Below, piece by piece: positions 60,333-64,000 of a DNA stretch of 64,000 nt. Each line of letters opens with the position of its first letter. Positions within the stretch are counted from its first letter, which is position 1. Position numbers and translations under genes: made by a program. This stretch comes from Gemmatimonadota bacterium (GTDB lineage Bacteria; Gemmatimonadota; Gemmatimonadetes; Palauibacterales; Palauibacteraceae). Where the stretch lies: NCBI GenBank assembly GCA_021295785.1, contig JAGWBR010000011.1, positions 41,868 through 105,867 of the forward strand. The letters run 5' to 3'. Below the pieces are notes generated by a model. It had not been told where the DNA came from. It saw only the letters and a program-made list of their open reading frames with translations, and made no database searches.

Positions 60333-63159
60333 GGCGGTGACCGAAGGGCCTTTGACCGGGATCGTGGTCCGGGGCGCCCGTGAACACAATCTGAAAGACG
60401 TCAACGTGGTTATCCCGCGTGGGAAGATGACGGTTATCACGGGTCTCTCAGGTTCGGGCAAGTCGTCTCTGGCGCTTGACACGATCTACGCCGAAGGGCG
60501 GCGGCGGTATGTGGAGTCGCTCTCCGCCTACGCCCGGCAGTTCCTGGGCGTGCTTGAGAAGCCCGATGTGGACCGGATCGACGGCCTCTCGCCCGCGATT
60601 GCCATCGAACAACGGAACGCCGGTTCCAATCCGCGCTCCACGGTCGGCACCGTTACCGAGATATACGACTACCTCCGACTGCTCTGGGCGCGGGCCGGTG
60701 TGCCGCACTGCACGGGATGCGGCCAGCCCGTTCGTGCCCAGTCTCCCTCCGAAATCGCTGCCCAGGTGTTGTCCTGGCCGGAGGGGGAGAGGATCGAAAT
60801 CCTGGCACCGCTCGTCCGCGGACGGAAAGGCGAGTTCCGCGATCTGTTTGGCCGGGCGCTGAAGGAAGGGTATATCCGTGCCCGGGTCGACGGGGAGCTC
60901 GTGGAGCTGTCCGACCCCCCGACTCTGGCGCGCAACCGGAATCACGACATCTCGGTCATCGTCGACCGGCTGGTGGTGAGGGCGCGCGACCGGGAACGTC
61001 TGGCCGATTCGACCAGCGCGGCCCTCCGGATGGCATCGGGGATTGTCGAGATCGCGCGAGAGGGTGCCCGGCAGAGCGAATTCTTTTCGGAACGCTATGC
61101 CTGCCCGGATTGCGGAGGGGCCATCCCCGAGCTGGAGCCGCGGCAGATGTCGTTCAACTCGCCCTACGGGGCCTGCCCCGAGTGCGAAGGCCTGGGCACC
61201 GAACGCGTTCCGAGGGAGGAACTGGTTATTGGCTGGGACGGGTTCTCCGTTCTGGAAGGCGTGTTGTTGCCCTATGGCCAGGTTCGGGGGGCACGACGCC
61301 GGGCCCCCCTCGCCCGGGTTGCCGACAAGCTTCGGTTCAGCCTGGAGCAGCCTTGGGCGGAACTCGGCCCCGACCAACGAGAAGCCGTGTTGTACGGCGA
61401 CAGCGACGCCAGGTGGGAGGGTCTGATGGCATGGACCCTCAGGCGGTACAACGAGTCATCCAGCCCGTCGGTGCGGGCGCAGCTGGAACCGTGCATGGCG
61501 GTGGCCGAATGCAGGTCCTGTCATGGTGCCCGCCTCCGGCCGTCCAGCCGCGCCGTCACCTTTGAGTCAATGAGCTTGCCCGACACGGTCGCTCTCCCCG
61601 TGAGCGAACTTCTCCCCCGGACCGAAGCCTGGCTGGCTCAAAGCGAGAACGGCGGGGGCCCCCGCGCGGCGGTCAGAACGCCGATCCTGCGGGAGGTGTC
61701 CTCGCGACTGCGGTTTCTGACCGAGGTCGGGCTCGGTTACCTGACGCTCGACCGCGCGGCGCAGACCCTCTCGGGCGGCGAGGCGCAGCGCATCAGGCTC
61801 GCCACCCAGATCGGCAGCCGGCTCGTGGGGGTCCTCTATGTACTGGACGAACCCAGCATCGGCCTCCATCCCAGAGACAACTACAAACTTCTCAACACGC
61901 TCGAAGCCCTGCGCGACCTGGGCAACACCGTGGTGCTGGTTGAACACGACGAGCAGACGATCCGCCGGGCCGACTACGTGGTGGACATGGGCCCCGGCGC
62001 GGGCCGGGATGGCGGCACCGTCACCGCTGCCGGTCAGGTGGACGAGATCGCACAGGCCGCCGACTCCCTGACGGGAGCCTACCTGCGCGGAGACCGCCAG
62101 ATCGAAACCCCCCGCCCCTCCGCCCGGCGCGCCCCGAACCCGGACCACATGCTCCGGGTCCGCGGCGCGCGCGGCCACAACCTCCGGAACATCGACGCGG
62201 AATTCCCGCTCGGGTTGTTCATCTGCGTCACTGGGGTGTCCGGGTCCGGGAAGTCAACTCTGGTGGACGACACGCTTTACCGGGCACTTGCCCGCACCTT
62301 GCACCGGGCCCGCGGACTCCCGGGGTCGCACGACGGCGTTGACGGGCTGGAGCACCTGGACAAGGTAATTCGGGTGGACCAGACCCCTATCGGGCGTACG
62401 CCGCGCTCCAATCCCGCCACCTACACCGGCCTCTTCACGGCAGTGCGGGACATGTTTTCACGGCTGCCCGAATCGCAGATCCGCGGATACGCCCCAGGCC
62501 GGTTCAGCTTCAACCTGCGCGGCGGACGCTGCGAGCCCTGCCGGGGAGACGGGTCGGTGAAGATCGAAATGCACTTTCTGCCCGATGTCTACGCGCGCTG
62601 CGACGTCTGCCGCGGACGCCGCTACAACCGGGAAACCCTGGAGGTGCTGTACAGGGGCAGGAGCATCGCCGACGTGCTGGAGATGACCGTGAGCGAAGCT
62701 TTGGAGTTCTTCGGCGCGGTCCCCTCAATTGCCAGACGGCTGAGGACGCTGGATGAAGTCGGCCTCGGTTACGTGCGGCTGGGGCAGCCGGCCACCACCC
62801 TGTCAGGCGGTGAAGCGCAGCGGGTCAAACTCTCGTCCGAGCTTGCCCGCACTGGTGGCGCTCGCACGGCGTATATCCTTGACGAGCCAACGACAGGTCT
62901 CCACTTCGAAGACGTCCGCCTCCTGCTCGGCGTTCTGCGGCGTCTCACCGCCAAGGGCGGCACGGTGATCGTTATCGAACACAACCTGGACGTGATGAAG
63001 ACGGCCGATTGGATCGTCGATCTGGGCCCGGAAGGCGGCGACAGGGGAGGGCGCATCATCGCCGCGGGTCCCCCCGAGGCCGTGGCCCGCTCTTCCGAGA
63101 GTCGCACCGGTCACTGCCTGGCCCCGGTCCTCGCAGGCAACGAGCCCGCCCTGGCCTGA
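60322..63159 (+). CDS. uvrA: Excinuclease ABC subunit A
   Basis: 945 residues from GTG 60322, preceded by GGGAGGG. Two ABC modules are intact. Walker A sites are GLSGSGKSSLALDT and GVSGSGKSTLVDDT; signatures are LSGGEAQRIRLATQIGS and LSGGEAQRVKLSSEL. Zinc modules are CTGCG, CPDCGG..CPECEG and CEPCRGDG..CDVCRGRRYN. SAYARQFLGVLEKPDVDRIDGLSPAIAIEQ and YTGLFTAVRDMFSRLPESQIRGYAPGRFSFN are canonical. It recognises bulky DNA damage and loads UvrB. No uvrB or uvrC nearby. Confidence 0.97.
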   Translation: MLTEAVTEGPLTGIVVRGAREHNLKDVNVVIPRGKMTVITGLSGSGKSSLALDTIYAEGRRRYVESLSAYARQFLGVLEKPDVDRIDGLSPAIAIEQRNAGSNPRSTVGTVTEIYDYLRLLWARAGVPHCTGCGQPVRAQSPSEIAAQVLSWPEGERIEILAPLVRGRKGEFRDLFGRALKEGYIRARVDGELVELSDPPTLARNRNHDISVIVDRLVVRARDRERLADSTSAALRMASGIVEIAREGARQSEFFSERYACPDCGGAIPELEPRQMSFNSPYGACPECEGLGTERVPREELVIGWDGFSVLEGVLLPYGQVRGARRRAPLARVADKLRFSLEQPWAELGPDQREAVLYGDSDARWEGLMAWTLRRYNESSSPSVRAQLEPCMAVAECRSCHGARLRPSSRAVTFESMSLPDTVALPVSELLPRTEAWLAQSENGGGPRAAVRTPILREVSSRLRFLTEVGLGYLTLDRAAQTLSGGEAQRIRLATQIGSRLVGVLYVLDEPSIGLHPRDNYKLLNTLEALRDLGNTVVLVEHDEQTIRRADYVVDMGPGAGRDGGTVTAAGQVDEIAQAADSLTGAYLRGDRQIETPRPSARRAPNPDHMLRVRGARGHNLRNIDAEFPLGLFICVTGVSGSGKSTLVDDTLYRALARTLHRARGLPGSHDGVDGLEHLDKVIRVDQTPIGRTPRSNPATYTGLFTAVRDMFSRLPESQIRGYAPGRFSFNLRGGRCEPCRGDGSVKIEMHFLPDVYARCDVCRGRRYNRETLEVLYRGRSIADVLEMTVSEALEFFGAVPSIARRLRTLDEVGLGYVRLGQPATTLSGGEAQRVKLSSELARTGGARTAYILDEPTTGLHFEDVRLLLGVLRRLTAKGGTVIVIEHNLDVMKTADWIVDLGPEGGDRGGRIIAAGPPEAVARSSESRTGHCLAPVLAGNEPALA

Positions 63160-63179
63160 CCCGGCGGGGGGGGGGTCAG
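63156..63179. terminator. Short hairpin overlapping the uvrA stop, weak terminator candidate
   Basis: CTGACCC (63156-63162) and GGGTCAG (63173-63179) form a 7-bp stem with a G-rich 10-base loop at the uvrA stop codon. No T-run follows. The remaining 170 bp up to the convergent LRR gene show nothing else recognisable. Confidence 0.25.
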
Positions 63180-63349
63180 ACCGGAATGAAATGTCCTCTT
63201 TCGGACAATGTTCGGTCAACGACCCAACGGGATCTCAGCCGTGCGCCGCCCCCGCCGCCATCGCCATCGACCGGCAGTACTTGTGCGCCTCGATGTGGCT
63301 TCTCCGCGTCGGCGCCTCTCGATCGGCCATTATGCACTTGATCCTGTAG

Positions 63350-64000
63350 TCATGAACAATCCCCCGCCCCCGATTCGTTTGCAATCGAATCCAGCCACGC
63401 CTGGAAGGCCGCGTCGGTGGGCGCGCAGAGACCGGTGTCGTACCAGTAGAACCTGTCGAGGGGCGTCGCGGTCAGGTCGTTGGGAAGCGGACCGGTCAGT
63501 CCGCTATTGCCGTGAAGCCGGAGATCCGCCAGGATCTCCAGATCCCCGAGTTCGGCCGGTATCGAGCCCGTGAGGCCGTTGCTGGAGAGGTTAAGATACC
63601 ACAGGCTCTCCAGATTCCCGAGTTCGGCCGGTATCGAGCCCGTGAGGTCATTGTAGGAGAGATCGAGCCGGGTGACGTTTCCCAGAGTATCCGCGGATAC
63701 GCCGTACCAGTCGTCGAGCGGTTCGTCCGTCAGCCAGTTGGTGTTGTCGTCCCAATTCTCCCCGCCCGTATCCCTGTAGAACCAGTCCAACACCCAGCGG
63801 TCCCCGCAGTTCAGTGCCCCCTGTTCGTCTGAAATTGAATCCAGCCACTGTTGGAAGGCCGCGTCGGTGGGTGCGCAGAGTTCGGTGCCGTACCAGCGGA
63901 ACGTGTTGAGGGGCGTCCCGGTCAGGGCGTTGGGAAGCCGACCTCTCAGTCCGCTATTGTCGTGGAGCCGGAGATACCTCAGGCTGTCCAGATTCCCGAG
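63350..64000 (-). CDS. Leucine-rich-repeat protein, modular (partial, N-terminus beyond right edge)
   Basis: The frame is open from the right edge to a TGA at 63350-63352; the visible 216 residues are the C-terminus. Reading toward the stop, a partial LRR segment (LGNLDSLRYLRLHDNSGLRGRLPNALTGTPLNTFRWYGTELCAP) is followed by TDAAFQQWLDSISDEQGALNC. A full module comes next: WFYRDTGGENWDDNTNWL (LRR N-terminal cap), N-x-L-x-G-x-I-P-type repeats (DLTGSIPAELGNLESLWYLNLSSNGLTGSIPAELG), and again LCAPTDAAFQAWLDS. The repeats are of the plant/bacterial 24-residue type. Probably secreted or surface-exposed, but the signal peptide is not in view. Confidence 0.8.
   Translation of the reverse strand, partial: LGNLDSLRYLRLHDNSGLRGRLPNALTGTPLNTFRWYGTELCAPTDAAFQQWLDSISDEQGALNCGDRWVLDWFYRDTGGENWDDNTNWLTDEPLDDWYGVSADTLGNVTRLDLSYNDLTGSIPAELGNLESLWYLNLSSNGLTGSIPAELGDLEILADLRLHGNSGLTGPLPNDLTATPLDRFYWYDTGLCAPTDAAFQAWLDSIANESGAGDCS
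63391..64000 (-). repeat. 450-bp tandem module repeat in the LRR gene
   Basis: Sequence starting at 63391 recurs, diverged but readily alignable, starting at 63841, an exact 450-bp (150-residue) offset. Inside the module the 72-bp LRR unit is itself repeated (around 63540-63660, sharing CCGAGTTCGGCCGGTATCGA). Confidence 0.8.

Noticed and set aside
63391..64000. CRISPR-like or satellite repeat array
   Set aside because: The repeats stay in frame, encode leucine-rich repeats and differ at many positions; there are no unique spacers.
1..64000. tRNA genes, insertion sequences, prophage or integrase genes
   Set aside because: I looked in all intergenic gaps and found no cloverleaf with a CCA-proximal acceptor stem, no transposase or integrase motifs and no terminal inverted repeats.

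Overview
The window is a dense, high-GC bacterial chromosome segment. The gene content points to Gemmatimonadota or a closely related diderm lineage. Supporting signs are outer-membrane biogenesis genes (BamA, TamB), several lipoproteins, paired FG-GAP/ASPIC lipoproteins, and a def-fmt-PASTA gene order. This is inference from content and style, not from a marker phylogeny. I see no phage, transposon, CRISPR array or tRNA. No stretch longer than about 300 bases lacks a gene or RNA.

Left arm (1-7.8 kb): a minus-strand trio (DUF445 protein, lipoprotein, small unknown protein) is divergent from a plus-strand run. That run encodes a sugar-nucleotide transferase, an isopropylmalate/homocitrate-synthase-like enzyme, a small membrane protein, a glutaryl-CoA dehydrogenase, and a heptosyltransferase fused to an RfaE2-type nucleotidyltransferase. 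The fusion is broken by a frameshift. A DUF454 membrane protein converges on it.

Accessory block (7.9-19.6 kb): a secreted NTF2-like protein and two tandem giant calcium-repeat lipoproteins of about 1,230 residues overlap one another. They converge on a two-gene minus-strand operon for a large Ig-like lipoprotein with an HExxH metallopeptidase site and a small outer-membrane barrel protein.

Core block (19.7-54.2 kb): RNase P RNA, preceded by a possible structured RNA, opens an uninterrupted plus-strand run of 28 genes, most overlapping or only a few bases apart. They cover an M16 peptidase pair, an ECF sigma/anti-sigma pair, holA, mutS, cystathionine beta-synthase, ddl, rhomboid, an EF-G-like GTPase, yebC, ruvCAB, queA-tgt-yajC, def-fmt, tenI-thiS-thiG, a PASTA protein, a YbbR protein, tsaD, lgt, bamA and tamB. 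Two of these genes carry lesions with clear mechanical signatures: ruvA has a fold-back around a 21-G run, and bamA has an 11-bp tandem duplication.

Right arm (54.2-64 kb): an apparent muropeptide-salvage locus. A NamZ-type exo-muramidase (minus) is divergent from a NagZ glucosaminidase fused to a serine-beta-lactamase-fold domain, followed by a sodium/solute symporter. uvrA follows, then the C-terminal part of a leucine-rich-repeat protein built of 450-bp modules that runs off the right edge.
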